Origin: CAYXEN01 sp964464035
GTDB lineage: Bacteria; Krumholzibacteriota; Krumholzibacteriia; WVZY01
Direction: 5' to 3'
Length of the DNA stretch: 22,641 nucleotides
Assembly: GCA_964464035.1 (NCBI GenBank)
Contig: CAYXEN010000046.1
Span: forward strand, 1 to 22,641
The position numbers and the translations under genes are program-made. The notes under the pieces are model-generated. The model worked only from the letters and a program-made list of their open reading frames with translations. It was not told the origin of the DNA and made no database searches. This document shows positions 8,731 to 16,592 of this stretch, in pieces (position 1 is the first letter of the stretch; every line of letters starts with the position of its first letter).

Positions 8731-10860
8731 ATGAAGATACTCGAACGCATGATGCCGATCCTGTGCATCGCTTTGGTATTTCCCGCCGCGCGGGCGTCGG
8801 CCGTGACCGGGCTCGATGTAACCTTTCACGAGATAAAGATGAGTATCGATCCCTCGGATCACTCGATGACGGCGCGGGACAGGATCACCCTGCAGGTCAC
8901 TGAGACGGGTCGTTACGTGTTCCTTCTTCGCAAGGAGCTCGAAGTACGAAGCATCAAGCTCAACGGCAGGAAAATCACGCACAAGCAGGTCGAAGAAGGA
9001 AACCTGGCGATGTACGAGCATGACGTCGACTCCGGGATCATGGAGCAACTCAAGGGCTTGAGCGTGAAGCTGGCGCGAAGGGGCGAAAACGTCCTGGAAG
9101 TCGAGTACGGAGGGGTCGTCTACGACACCTTGAAGGTTCCCGAGTACTCGCGGGGCGCAATAGCCGAGAAGACGTCGGGCATAATAAGCGAGGAAGGCGT
9201 CTATCTGGAAGGCTCCGCGGCGTGGTATCCCGATATCCCGGGCGATTATTCCTTCTTCACCGTCGAAGTGACAACGCCCAGGGATTACAAGTCGCTCACC
9301 GAGGGCAAACTCGTGAGTAGTTCGACGGTGGAGCGGGAGTACGTTTCGAATTGGGAGATGATGTACCCGACCAGGAGCATCACCCTGGTCGCCGGCAGGT
9401 ATACGATCACGACCGAGGAGATGGACGGGGTGACGGTGATGGTGTATTTCTTCCCGTCGGAGAAAGACTTGATCGAGGATTACATGAAAGCGGTGGAGCG
9501 CTACATCAAGATGTACAACAACCTCATCGGCCCCTACCCCTTCTCGAAGTTCGCAGTCGTGGAAAACTTCTTTCCCACGGGATTCGGCATGCCCTCCTTC
9601 ACTTTGCTGGGAAGAAGAGTGATCCGGCTGCCTTTCATCGTCTACACCTCCCTTGGGCATGAAGTCGCCCACAACTGGTGGGGAAATTCCGTATATCCGG
9701 ATTACGACAAGGGGAATTGGTGCGAAGGGCTCACGGTGTATTTCGCAGACCATCGTTACAAGGCGGCCGTGAGTGATTCCGCCGCGGCCGACTATCGCCG
9801 CACGCTGGACATCGACTACACGTCCTACGTTCATGATGACAATGATTTTCCCCTCACGGAGTTCCTCGAGAGAACCACTCCGGCGACGAGGGCCGTCGGA
9901 TACGGCAAGTGCGCGATGGTTTTCCACATGTTGCGAGGGATCGTGGGTGAAGATACGTTCTACCGGGCATTGCGTTCGTTCTACGAGAACTACCAATTCA
10001 AGGAAGCGTCTTGGGACGATATCGAGGGCGTCTTCGAAAAGTCGAGCGGAATGAACCTTCGTTATTTCTTCGATCAATGGGTGAAGAGAAAAGGCGCGCC
10101 GACGATATCGCTCGCCCGCGCCGACGTCGATTCGAGCGGATACGGCTATCGCGTGGATTTCCTGCTCCGCCAGCGACCGGTCTACCGGTTGCTCGTGCCG
10201 GTGGAGATCGCGGGGGAGGACACCTTGCTCGCGACGAGCGTATGGCTTTCTTCGCCGGAGTCGAGCTATACGGTGGAGACCTCTTTCAAGCCGAGCGAGA
10301 TCAGGATCGATCCGCATTACGATCTTTTCAGGAGGCTGGATCACTTCGAGATCCCGCCGACTATCAGCTCCGTCCTCGGCGACGAGGACGCGATCATCGT
10401 TCTCCCCACCCGGGCGGACGACCTTTCGGCGGGATCGTACGAGAAGCTCGCAGAGCAGCTCAGCCGATCGGGCGAGGGCGTAGTCAAGCCCGATAGCGCG
10501 GTGACCGTGGCCGATCTCGCGGGGAATTCCCTGCTCGTACTGGGCGATCGCTCCGCAAACATCCTGCTGTCCATGACGCCCGTCCCGGAGGGGATTGCGA
10601 TCGAGGGGGACGGGATAACGGTCGGCGGGATAACGTATCGCGACGTGGGCAATTGCGCTTACGTCACGTTCCGCAGCCCGTTCAATCCGTCGAAGACGAT
10701 TTGCGTCGTGGCCGGCCTGAGTCCGGAGGCCGTCGATGCGGCGGGATACAAGATCATTCACTACGGCAAGTACAGTTTCGTCACGTTTCACGACGGCAGG
10801 AGGCTGGAAGCCGGTGTTCTTCAACCGAGCGACAACCCTCTGGTGCGGTCATTCCATTGA
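8731..10860 (+). CDS. Exported M1-like zinc metallopeptidase
   Basis: 709 residues from ATG 8731 (GGGAG eight bases upstream); the longer in-frame start at 8683 would add a hydrophilic leader before a clear signal peptide (MKILERMMPILCIALVF, cut near ARASA). Residues about 25-230 form the N-terminal beta domain of M1 enzymes. The zinc site is H310-E-V-A-H314 with E332 in NWCEGLTVY, and Y391 (VGYGKCAM) sits where the M1 catalytic Tyr is expected. The distance from the second His to the Glu is 17 residues, one shorter than the usual 18, and the GAMEN exopeptidase motif is replaced by TGFGMPS. The C-terminal 200 residues are beta-rich with no motif I know. Likely cleaves peptides outside the cytoplasm; aminopeptidase activity is not assured without GAMEN. 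Followed by an M28 peptidase. Confidence 0.9.
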   Translation: MKILERMMPILCIALVFPAARASAVTGLDVTFHEIKMSIDPSDHSMTARDRITLQVTETGRYVFLLRKELEVRSIKLNGRKITHKQVEEGNLAMYEHDVDSGIMEQLKGLSVKLARRGENVLEVEYGGVVYDTLKVPEYSRGAIAEKTSGIISEEGVYLEGSAAWYPDIPGDYSFFTVEVTTPRDYKSLTEGKLVSSSTVEREYVSNWEMMYPTRSITLVAGRYTITTEEMDGVTVMVYFFPSEKDLIEDYMKAVERYIKMYNNLIGPYPFSKFAVVENFFPTGFGMPSFTLLGRRVIRLPFIVYTSLGHEVAHNWWGNSVYPDYDKGNWCEGLTVYFADHRYKAAVSDSAAADYRRTLDIDYTSYVHDDNDFPLTEFLERTTPATRAVGYGKCAMVFHMLRGIVGEDTFYRALRSFYENYQFKEASWDDIEGVFEKSSGMNLRYFFDQWVKRKGAPTISLARADVDSSGYGYRVDFLLRQRPVYRLLVPVEIAGEDTLLATSVWLSSPESSYTVETSFKPSEIRIDPHYDLFRRLDHFEIPPTISSVLGDEDAIIVLPTRADDLSAGSYEKLAEQLSRSGEGVVKPDSAVTVADLAGNSLLVLGDRSANILLSMTPVPEGIAIEGDGITVGGITYRDVGNCAYVTFRSPFNPSKTICVVAGLSPEAVDAAGYKIIHYGKYSFVTFHDGRRLEAGVLQPSDNPLVRSFH

Positions 10861-10919
10861 GAGACGAAGAGATGCCGCCGTTCCTCCGCCGTGGTCCGGG
10901 TTGAGAAGGGAGTAGATTG

Positions 10920-12515
10920 ATGAGACGTTTGGTTGCGGCATTGATGATCGTTGCATTCTGGTTCGGCTCACCGGCACCGTCGTCCGGAGCCGACACATCG
11001 GATGTATCCGAAGCGAATCTGTCCTCTCACGTGGAATTCCTCGCCGACGACGCAATGGCGGGGCGAAGGACCGGCGAACGCGGGGACAGGATCGCGGAGA
11101 ATTACGTCAAGGCGCATTTCGAACAGTACGGTTTGAAACCAGCCCCGGGACTTGACGGCTACCTGCAGGAGTTCGAGGTGCTGGAGTGCGATCTCGACCG
11201 CGAGGCCACGTGGGTGGCGATCGAAGACGGTTCGAAGCAGACGACGTTCAAGGTGGACCACGACGTTTTCTATTCGCTGCGAGGGAGCCGCGACGTCACC
11301 GTGGAGGCGGAAGTCGTGTTCGCGGGATTCGGGATAACCGCGCCCGAATACGGGTACGACGATTACTCGTCCATAGATGCCGGGGGCAAGATCGTACTCG
11401 TTCTGAACCACGAACCCGCGGAGAAAAGGGACACCAAGAAGTTCAACGGCAGGGCCCCGTCACGCTACATGAATCCCAGGCTCAAGGCCGAAATCGCCAA
11501 GGCGCACGGCGCGGTGGGGGTGATCGTGGTCAACGACGAGTTGAACGGTCACGACGATCTCGATAAAACTCTCATCGCTCGCTACGGCTCGATGATGAAG
11601 AAACCTTTCATCGGGCTCAAGGGAGCGGAGGAGCCCGTGCCGCTTTTCTACGCCACCAAGGCTTTTCTGAAGGAACTTCTCGCCGGAACCGGTCTGGACC
11701 TCGTCGAGAAACAGCGGCGCATCGACTCGAAGCTCAAGCCGTCCTCCCAGGCCGTTCCGGGCAAAAAGGTGATCATGCACGTGGAACTTGCGTCGGTCGA
11801 ATCCAGGCGGGTGGCGAACGTGATCGGCTACCTGGAGGGCGATGATCCGGATCTCGCAGGCGAGATCATCGCGATCGGCGCACACCACGATCACTTGGGG
11901 AGCGACGGCGGGGGAAAGATCTACAACGGGGCCGACGACGACGCCTCCGGAACCGCCGGCCTCCTGGAAACGGCAAGGATCGCGGCCTCCAAAGGTTGCG
12001 GACGTTCGCTGTTGTTCATTTCCTTTTGCGGGGAGGAACAGGGAATACTCGGTTCCACTTATTTCACGTCGCATTATCCTTTGGACAGGATCAAGGCGAT
12101 GATAAACATGGATATGATCGGACGGAACAACATGGACAAGAAGGACAACGAGAGGATGTTCATAGTGTTCGCCTCGGCGCAGACTCCCGCGCTCGCCGGC
12201 CTGGTGAGGGAGGTCGCCGGAGACCTGTCCGTGGACGTAAGGGTCGCCCCGTACCTGCACTTTCGCGGGGCCAGCGATCATGTCGTGTTTCACGACAGCG
12301 GCATCCCGATTCTTTTCTATTTCAGCGGGTATCATTACGATTATCACGAGCCGACGGATACAGTGGACAAGATAATACCGGGGAAGATGAGGATAGTTGT
12401 GGAACACCTCGAACGCATGTTGCAGAAGATGGGAAGGATGAGCCCGCGAGAGCTCGTCTTCGACAGAAGCATAAAGAAGGAGCCTCCCAGGGACCGTTTC
12501 GAAAAACCGTACTGA
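10920..12515 (+). CDS. Exported M28 family zinc aminopeptidase with PA domain
   Basis: 531 residues from ATG 10920, preceded by AAGGGAG at good spacing (an adjacent TTG at 10917 is less likely). Signal peptide about residues 1-24 (MRRLVAALMIVAFWFG). Residues about 130-290 form a protease-associated (PA) insert with FAGFGITAPEYGYDDY. The co-catalytic two-zinc site of M28 is complete: GAHHDHLG (H322, D324), NGADDDASG (D339-341), CGEEQG (E372, E373), MDMIG (D398) and SDHVVFH (H454). The family removes N-terminal amino acids from peptides. With the M1-like peptidase 59 bases upstream it suggests an extracellular or periplasmic protein-degradation pair. A CGGGT/ACCCG hairpin (12519-12531) follows the stop, without a T-run. 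Confidence 0.94.
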   Translation: MRRLVAALMIVAFWFGSPAPSSGADTSDVSEANLSSHVEFLADDAMAGRRTGERGDRIAENYVKAHFEQYGLKPAPGLDGYLQEFEVLECDLDREATWVAIEDGSKQTTFKVDHDVFYSLRGSRDVTVEAEVVFAGFGITAPEYGYDDYSSIDAGGKIVLVLNHEPAEKRDTKKFNGRAPSRYMNPRLKAEIAKAHGAVGVIVVNDELNGHDDLDKTLIARYGSMMKKPFIGLKGAEEPVPLFYATKAFLKELLAGTGLDLVEKQRRIDSKLKPSSQAVPGKKVIMHVELASVESRRVANVIGYLEGDDPDLAGEIIAIGAHHDHLGSDGGGKIYNGADDDASGTAGLLETARIAASKGCGRSLLFISFCGEEQGILGSTYFTSHYPLDRIKAMINMDMIGRNNMDKKDNERMFIVFASAQTPALAGLVREVAGDLSVDVRVAPYLHFRGASDHVVFHDSGIPILFYFSGYHYDYHEPTDTVDKIIPGKMRIVVEHLERMLQKMGRMSPRELVFDRSIKKEPPRDRFEKPY

Positions 12516-12554
12516 GCTCGGGTTTCACCCGGCGCCGCTTTCGAGGCCGGAAGC

Positions 12555-12809
12555 TCAATCCCTGCTGAGGGTGTCCCCGGAAATGGCCCTGTCGATCTCG
12601 AGTTGGGCCTTGGCGGCCTGGAGAAGGTTGAGAAGGTTCTCCCGGTGGGCGAGTTCTTCCTCGGCGAGTCGCAGGAGAAGGTCACGCTGGCGGGGTGTGG
12701 CCGCTCGCGCCGCCGCTTCCATGTAGAAGCTGTTGGATTCCTCTTACCTCTTGATTCCTTTTTCCAGGGTTTCGATCAGCGAGTGTGCCGCGTTGAAATC
12801 GGGACTCAA
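12555..12809 (-). pseudogene. Small rubrerythrin/ferritin-like protein interrupted by in-frame TAA
   Basis: On the minus strand a TTG (12807-12809) with GGGAGG eight bases upstream opens a frame reading SPDFNAAHSLIETLEKGIKR, then TAA (12744-12746, codon 22), then EESNSFYMEAAARAATP, RQRDLLLRLAEEELAHREN and a tail ending LSRD before TGA at 12555. Both sides fit one protein: the two-helix half of a COG1633/rubrerythrin-like ferritin, with FYMEAA in helix 1 and the ExxH-type EEELAH in helix 2. Aligned with family sequences of the form NEKDSYEFY, the stop sits exactly at the helix-1 metal-ligand Glu (GAA to TAA is one substitution). The 84-codon length covers only two of the four ferritin helices, so it may be a half-ferritin, or an already truncated relic. 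Could be a true pseudogene or a base error. A weak promoter (TTCCCG-17-TAGAAT, 12869-12841) precedes it. Confidence 0.7.
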
Positions 12810-12817
12810 TCGTGTCG

Positions 12818-12823
12818 CCTCCC
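12818..12823 (-). promoter_or_regulatory. Ribosome binding site of the interrupted ferritin-like gene
   Basis: GGGAGG on the minus strand, eight bases before the TTG at 12809. A good ribosome site in front of a broken frame suggests that the disruption is recent or is a sequence error. Confidence 0.55.
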
Positions 12824-12914
12824 TTCTTGCACCAATCGAGATTCTATCATGGACTCGCCTGGCCGGGAAGGGGAATCGGGTGCGGGATCGCGGCTGCAGG
12901 GGTCCGGCGCAGGA

Positions 12915-14552
12915 TCAGGGAAGAGCCGGCAGCGCTCCCCCCATGCCGGAGATCATCAGGGACGGTCCCACTTTCAGCTTGCGGGAGGCGAGGCGCGAAT
13001 AGTAGCGTTTTCTCCCCTTTATGAGCATGTCGATCAGGAATTCCTTGTGATAGTAGTGCAGGGCCTTGTCGAGAAAACCCACCGCTTCATCGTAATCATC
13101 GTGCATGCCTTTCAACTCGGCCAGACGAACCGCGGCGAACATCTGGTAGATCTGGGCGAACTCCGGCGGGTCCGCCTTCAGGGCCGATTCGTATGATTTC
13201 TCGGCCCCTTCGAGGTCCCCCTCGAGGAGCGATGCCTCTCCGGAGTAGAAGTAATAGTGGATCGTGGCGCCGCATTTCCGCCTGTAGTTTTCGAGCATGG
13301 ACCGCGCCCTGGCGAAATCCCGGCCGTACACCGCCTCCATGAGCTCCGGGTTCATTTTGTCGAGAGTGCCCGGCGAATCGCTCATCCTCGCGAGCATCTC
13401 TTCGGCGACGTCGTGGAATTCCTTCATCCTTTCATCCTCGAGTATCGCCTTGAGCTTCACGGCTGCGCGCTCCGCGTCGCCCATGTTGCCGTAAATCACG
13501 GCGAGGTTGAGCAGCGACAACGGCTCCAGCCAATCGGGCCGTTCCGGTTTCGAAGCTGCGAGCGCCTCGAATTCCGCGGCGGCCTTCAAGGGGCGGTTGA
13601 AAAGTATATATGAGTAGGATCGGTGGTAGCGCAGCCTTGTCAGCGTGAGCACGTCCACTTGATCGCCGGGCTTCGACATGTGATGCGCGATGATCCTGTC
13701 TTCCAGCTTCTGGAAACTCCTTATGTTGCCGGGCGAGAAAGCGGCCACCAGCCCCAAGGGTTCCGCGAGTCTCAGGTATGATGGATAGCGGTCGAGCAGC
13801 TCGATGAAGGACTTCACACCTTCCTCGAACCTTCCCTCGAAAATCGTGTAGATCGCCGAAAGGATGATCTTGTGATCCGTCGTCAAGAGACCGCCGTGCG
13901 TCGAAGCGTACTCTAGATACTCGAGCCCTTTCTCGCGGTCGCCTCCCGGTATTAGGAAGAGGCTCTTGATGAACTTTATGACAGTCGGGAGCGTGTCGGC
14001 GAAGTAGAGAAAGGTCCCCATGATTCCCTTTGCATCGGAGTCGTCCGGTTGCAGACGGAGGTATCTCTCGAGATCCTTCTTCCCCTTCTTGGCCGCGCGT
14101 CCCGCTCCCCAGTAACTTCCACTCAATGCGTCTATCTGGGCCTTGAACATCCATGCCCATCCCCTGTAGAAGTACGACCTCGGCGCCCCTTCCGAACTGT
14201 CGATCATTTCCGAGCTCAAGCCGATGGCTCTCTCTATGTCCGCGTAGATCGGCGCCGCACTCTTTCTTACCAGTTTCTTGTCGTCGTCCTGGTCGGAGAG
14301 GCCTTCTCTCTTCACTCGTGCCCGGACGAGGTAGGATAGGGGATGCTTCGGGTAGGCCTTCACAAGGCCGTCGGCCGCGGCCAGGGCTTCCGAAGAATTG
14401 CCGCGATAAAGTTGCTGAAGGACGCCGGCGGCGGCGGATAGCACGTTCCTTGGTGAATTCCTGTCCAGTTGTAAAAGCGCTGAAGGGGCCGCTTGTGCCG
14501 CCGTGGAAAGAATCGTTCCAAGCACGAGGACCGCCAACGATCTCATCTTCAT
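12915..14552 (-). CDS. Exported tetratricopeptide-repeat protein, function unknown
   Basis: 545 residues from ATG 14550-14552, which has GGAGA five bases upstream and begins a signal peptide (MKMRSLAVLVLGTILSTAAQA). The longer frame to 14618 adds a leader lacking a ribosome site. After the signal the sequence is almost wholly alpha-helical with TPR-like pairs: for example ALAAADGLVKAYPKHPLSYL near 60-80, AAAEFEALAASKPERPDWL in the middle, and EGDLEGAEKSYESALKADP near the C-terminus. TPR arrays scaffold protein complexes; here the place would be the periplasm or outer face. No enzyme motif is seen. It is transcribed divergently from the HEAT/HD-GYP pair, with 198 bases between starts, and the broken ferritin-like gene lies 105 bases behind it. 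Confidence 0.85.
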   Translation of the reverse strand: MKMRSLAVLVLGTILSTAAQAAPSALLQLDRNSPRNVLSAAAGVLQQLYRGNSSEALAAADGLVKAYPKHPLSYLVRARVKREGLSDQDDDKKLVRKSAAPIYADIERAIGLSSEMIDSSEGAPRSYFYRGWAWMFKAQIDALSGSYWGAGRAAKKGKKDLERYLRLQPDDSDAKGIMGTFLYFADTLPTVIKFIKSLFLIPGGDREKGLEYLEYASTHGGLLTTDHKIILSAIYTIFEGRFEEGVKSFIELLDRYPSYLRLAEPLGLVAAFSPGNIRSFQKLEDRIIAHHMSKPGDQVDVLTLTRLRYHRSYSYILFNRPLKAAAEFEALAASKPERPDWLEPLSLLNLAVIYGNMGDAERAAVKLKAILEDERMKEFHDVAEEMLARMSDSPGTLDKMNPELMEAVYGRDFARARSMLENYRRKCGATIHYYFYSGEASLLEGDLEGAEKSYESALKADPPEFAQIYQMFAAVRLAELKGMHDDYDEAVGFLDKALHYYHKEFLIDMLIKGRKRYYSRLASRKLKVGPSLMISGMGGALPALP

Positions 14553-14750
14553 GGAGTCTCCAGTCTGAAACCGGTGCATTTCGCAATATGCAACAACGGG
14601 CAGTCTCCAAGAAAGCAAAAAATGAACCTTTTCCTGTCCGCGATGCTCATGCCGTGGATCCGGCGAGCGATGGTAGAGCCGTTACCGGATGTATCGAGCT
14701 GGCATATCAATTGCATAAATATAGGAGAATTCCACGGAGATAGCAAAAAA

Positions 14751-16592
14751 ATGCAAACGGATAAAGGCAACTCGACGATACAAGGGGGCGGTCCCGCTTC
14801 CGCCGGAACCGCCGCCGGCCCTTTGGAGAAGGTTCGCCTCGTCATCAAGGCTCTCTGCAAGTATCTCTCCGGCAAGAAACTCTACGCTTCCAACAATCCC
14901 ATGTTGCAGGAGTTCGCCGGGGAGTTGAAAGCTTCTCTTCGTGCGTTTCTCGACGAGGAAGGGGACATGGTGCTCTCCGTGAGCCAGTTCAACATGAAGT
15001 GGGATGATGAGCTGGTCTACGAGAACAAGAAGCGGGAGGAGAGCATAGCCTTCCTTCTGTACAAGGATGGAATCGGTGAGATCACGTTCCGCAGGGACAT
15101 CCCTTTCAATGAGATCGATACCTTCGTCGACATTCTCAAGGACGAGATGCGGCGCGCTTCGCCCGAAGAGGACGTCGTGACCAAGCTATGGAAAGCGGAT
15201 TTCGACTACATATCGTATCGCGTCCTCGATGAATATCTTTCCGGCGAGTTCGGCGACGGCAGCAAGGAATCAGGCGCCGGGGAGCCTTCCTCCCTGGATT
15301 CCACCGACCACGCCGAGCTGATCCCCATATTCAAGGACGAAGGAAGGGTGATCCTCGAATCCGACGACAGCATTGACTCGATGGATCAATATTTCAGACA
15401 GATCATCGGCACGGCCGGCGATGTGGATGGAGAAAAAGGGGAAAGCCGCCTTGAAGAATTCATATCGAGCACATTCAGGATAGGGACCGAGGAGCTCAAA
15501 CTCTGCAACGAAGAGCTTCTCAATGAGAAACGCGCCGATGGAATACTCGATTTGATGAAGATTCTTTTCGACTTCGCCTGCATATCGGGGAATCCCGCCG
15601 TGGTGCGTGACATAACGAGCATAATCGACAAGTTCGTGGACTATACGAAGGTTTCGCTCGATCCGGGAAGGCTGATAGGCGCATTGGGAGCCTTCAAAAA
15701 AATGAAGAGCAGGCCCGACGTCAGATCCGACGTGGCGGATTACTGCGCTGAGAAGATGCGGGAATTGTCGAGTCCTGAACTTCTCAACGGCCTGGCGAAG
15801 AGCGTGACGCAGTGGAGCACGCAGGCCGAGAATCTCCTGGGCTACTACCGCGAGGTCGGCGAACCCGCTTCCGAGGTGCTGGTCCGGATGCTCGAGGACG
15901 CCACCAACAAACGGCTCGGCGAGGAGATCTGCGACTGCCTCGTCTCGGTCGCGGGAAGCAGGATCGATGAGATAATAGACCAGCTCTCGTACGAGCGGTA
16001 CGAGTCGGCGATGGCGGGAATCTACATGGCCCGCAAGGCGGGCTTGAAGACGATTCCCAACCGGATTCGCGAGCTCATGCATTTTCCCGACTTGAGAGTC
16101 AGGGAAGAGATGATCAAGTATCTGTCCGAGATGGAGGATGAGCAAGCTCTCGGATTGTTGCTCAAGGGCATCAAGGACGAGAACAAGAAGATAAGGATGA
16201 AAGCCTTGCGCGCCGTCGAAGGCAAGAAGCATCGTATCGTGAGAAACCTCTTGCATTCGATAGCCTTTTCCAAGGAGTTCCCGAAGCTCGACCACGACGA
16301 GAAGGAAGTTACGTTCAAGGTGCTGGGAAGCGTCGGTGACGGGGAGACAGTGGCAAGAATCAAAGAGATGATCGGGAAGAAGAGTTTCATGCACGTGGGC
16401 AGGAACAAGGACGGCAAGCTCCTGGCGATACGGGCCCTCGAGAACATGGACGATGCCGACGCCCTGGCGCTTCTCGACGGGTTGAGCCGTGATGGAAACG
16501 GTCTCGTGAGCAGCCGCGCGAAGAAAGCCCTTGCCGCCGTGAAAAGGAGAAACAAGCCTTCTTCGACGGCCTGGAACGAGGGTGAGAAATGA
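14751..16592 (+). CDS. HEAT-repeat protein with HD-GYP-associated N-terminal domain
   Basis: 613 residues from ATG 14751, with GGAG eleven bases upstream; an earlier in-frame ATG (14622) lacks a ribosome site and is less likely. Residues about 20-170 form a domain with LSGKKLYASNNPML, a strand WDDELVYEN and GIGEITFRRDIPFNEIDTFVDIL; a similar pattern occurs in the HD-GYP protein next door. The middle is acidic and helical. The C-terminal 200 residues contain HEAT-like helix pairs (DLRVREEMIKYLSEMEDEQAL, KKIRMKALRAV, LLAIRALENMDDADAL), typical of protein-binding scaffolds. No signal peptide, so cytoplasmic. The stop TGA overlaps the next ATG (ATGA at 16589-16592), so the two proteins are made together and probably act together in cyclic-di-GMP signalling (inference). 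Confidence 0.85.
   Translation: MQTDKGNSTIQGGGPASAGTAAGPLEKVRLVIKALCKYLSGKKLYASNNPMLQEFAGELKASLRAFLDEEGDMVLSVSQFNMKWDDELVYENKKREESIAFLLYKDGIGEITFRRDIPFNEIDTFVDILKDEMRRASPEEDVVTKLWKADFDYISYRVLDEYLSGEFGDGSKESGAGEPSSLDSTDHAELIPIFKDEGRVILESDDSIDSMDQYFRQIIGTAGDVDGEKGESRLEEFISSTFRIGTEELKLCNEELLNEKRADGILDLMKILFDFACISGNPAVVRDITSIIDKFVDYTKVSLDPGRLIGALGAFKKMKSRPDVRSDVADYCAEKMRELSSPELLNGLAKSVTQWSTQAENLLGYYREVGEPASEVLVRMLEDATNKRLGEEICDCLVSVAGSRIDEIIDQLSYERYESAMAGIYMARKAGLKTIPNRIRELMHFPDLRVREEMIKYLSEMEDEQALGLLLKGIKDENKKIRMKALRAVEGKKHRIVRNLLHSIAFSKEFPKLDHDEKEVTFKVLGSVGDGETVARIKEMIGKKSFMHVGRNKDGKLLAIRALENMDDADALALLDGLSRDGNGLVSSRAKKALAAVKRRNKPSSTAWNEGEK

Noticed and set aside
8698..10824. 708-codon minus-strand open frame
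   Set aside because: Antisense shadow of the M1-like peptidase, whose plus-strand frame has a signal peptide and zinc site.
12603..13196. Plus-strand ORF over the ferritin-like and TPR genes
   Set aside because: Antisense to sequences with recognisable ferritin-like and TPR patterns; no ribosome site or motif of its own.
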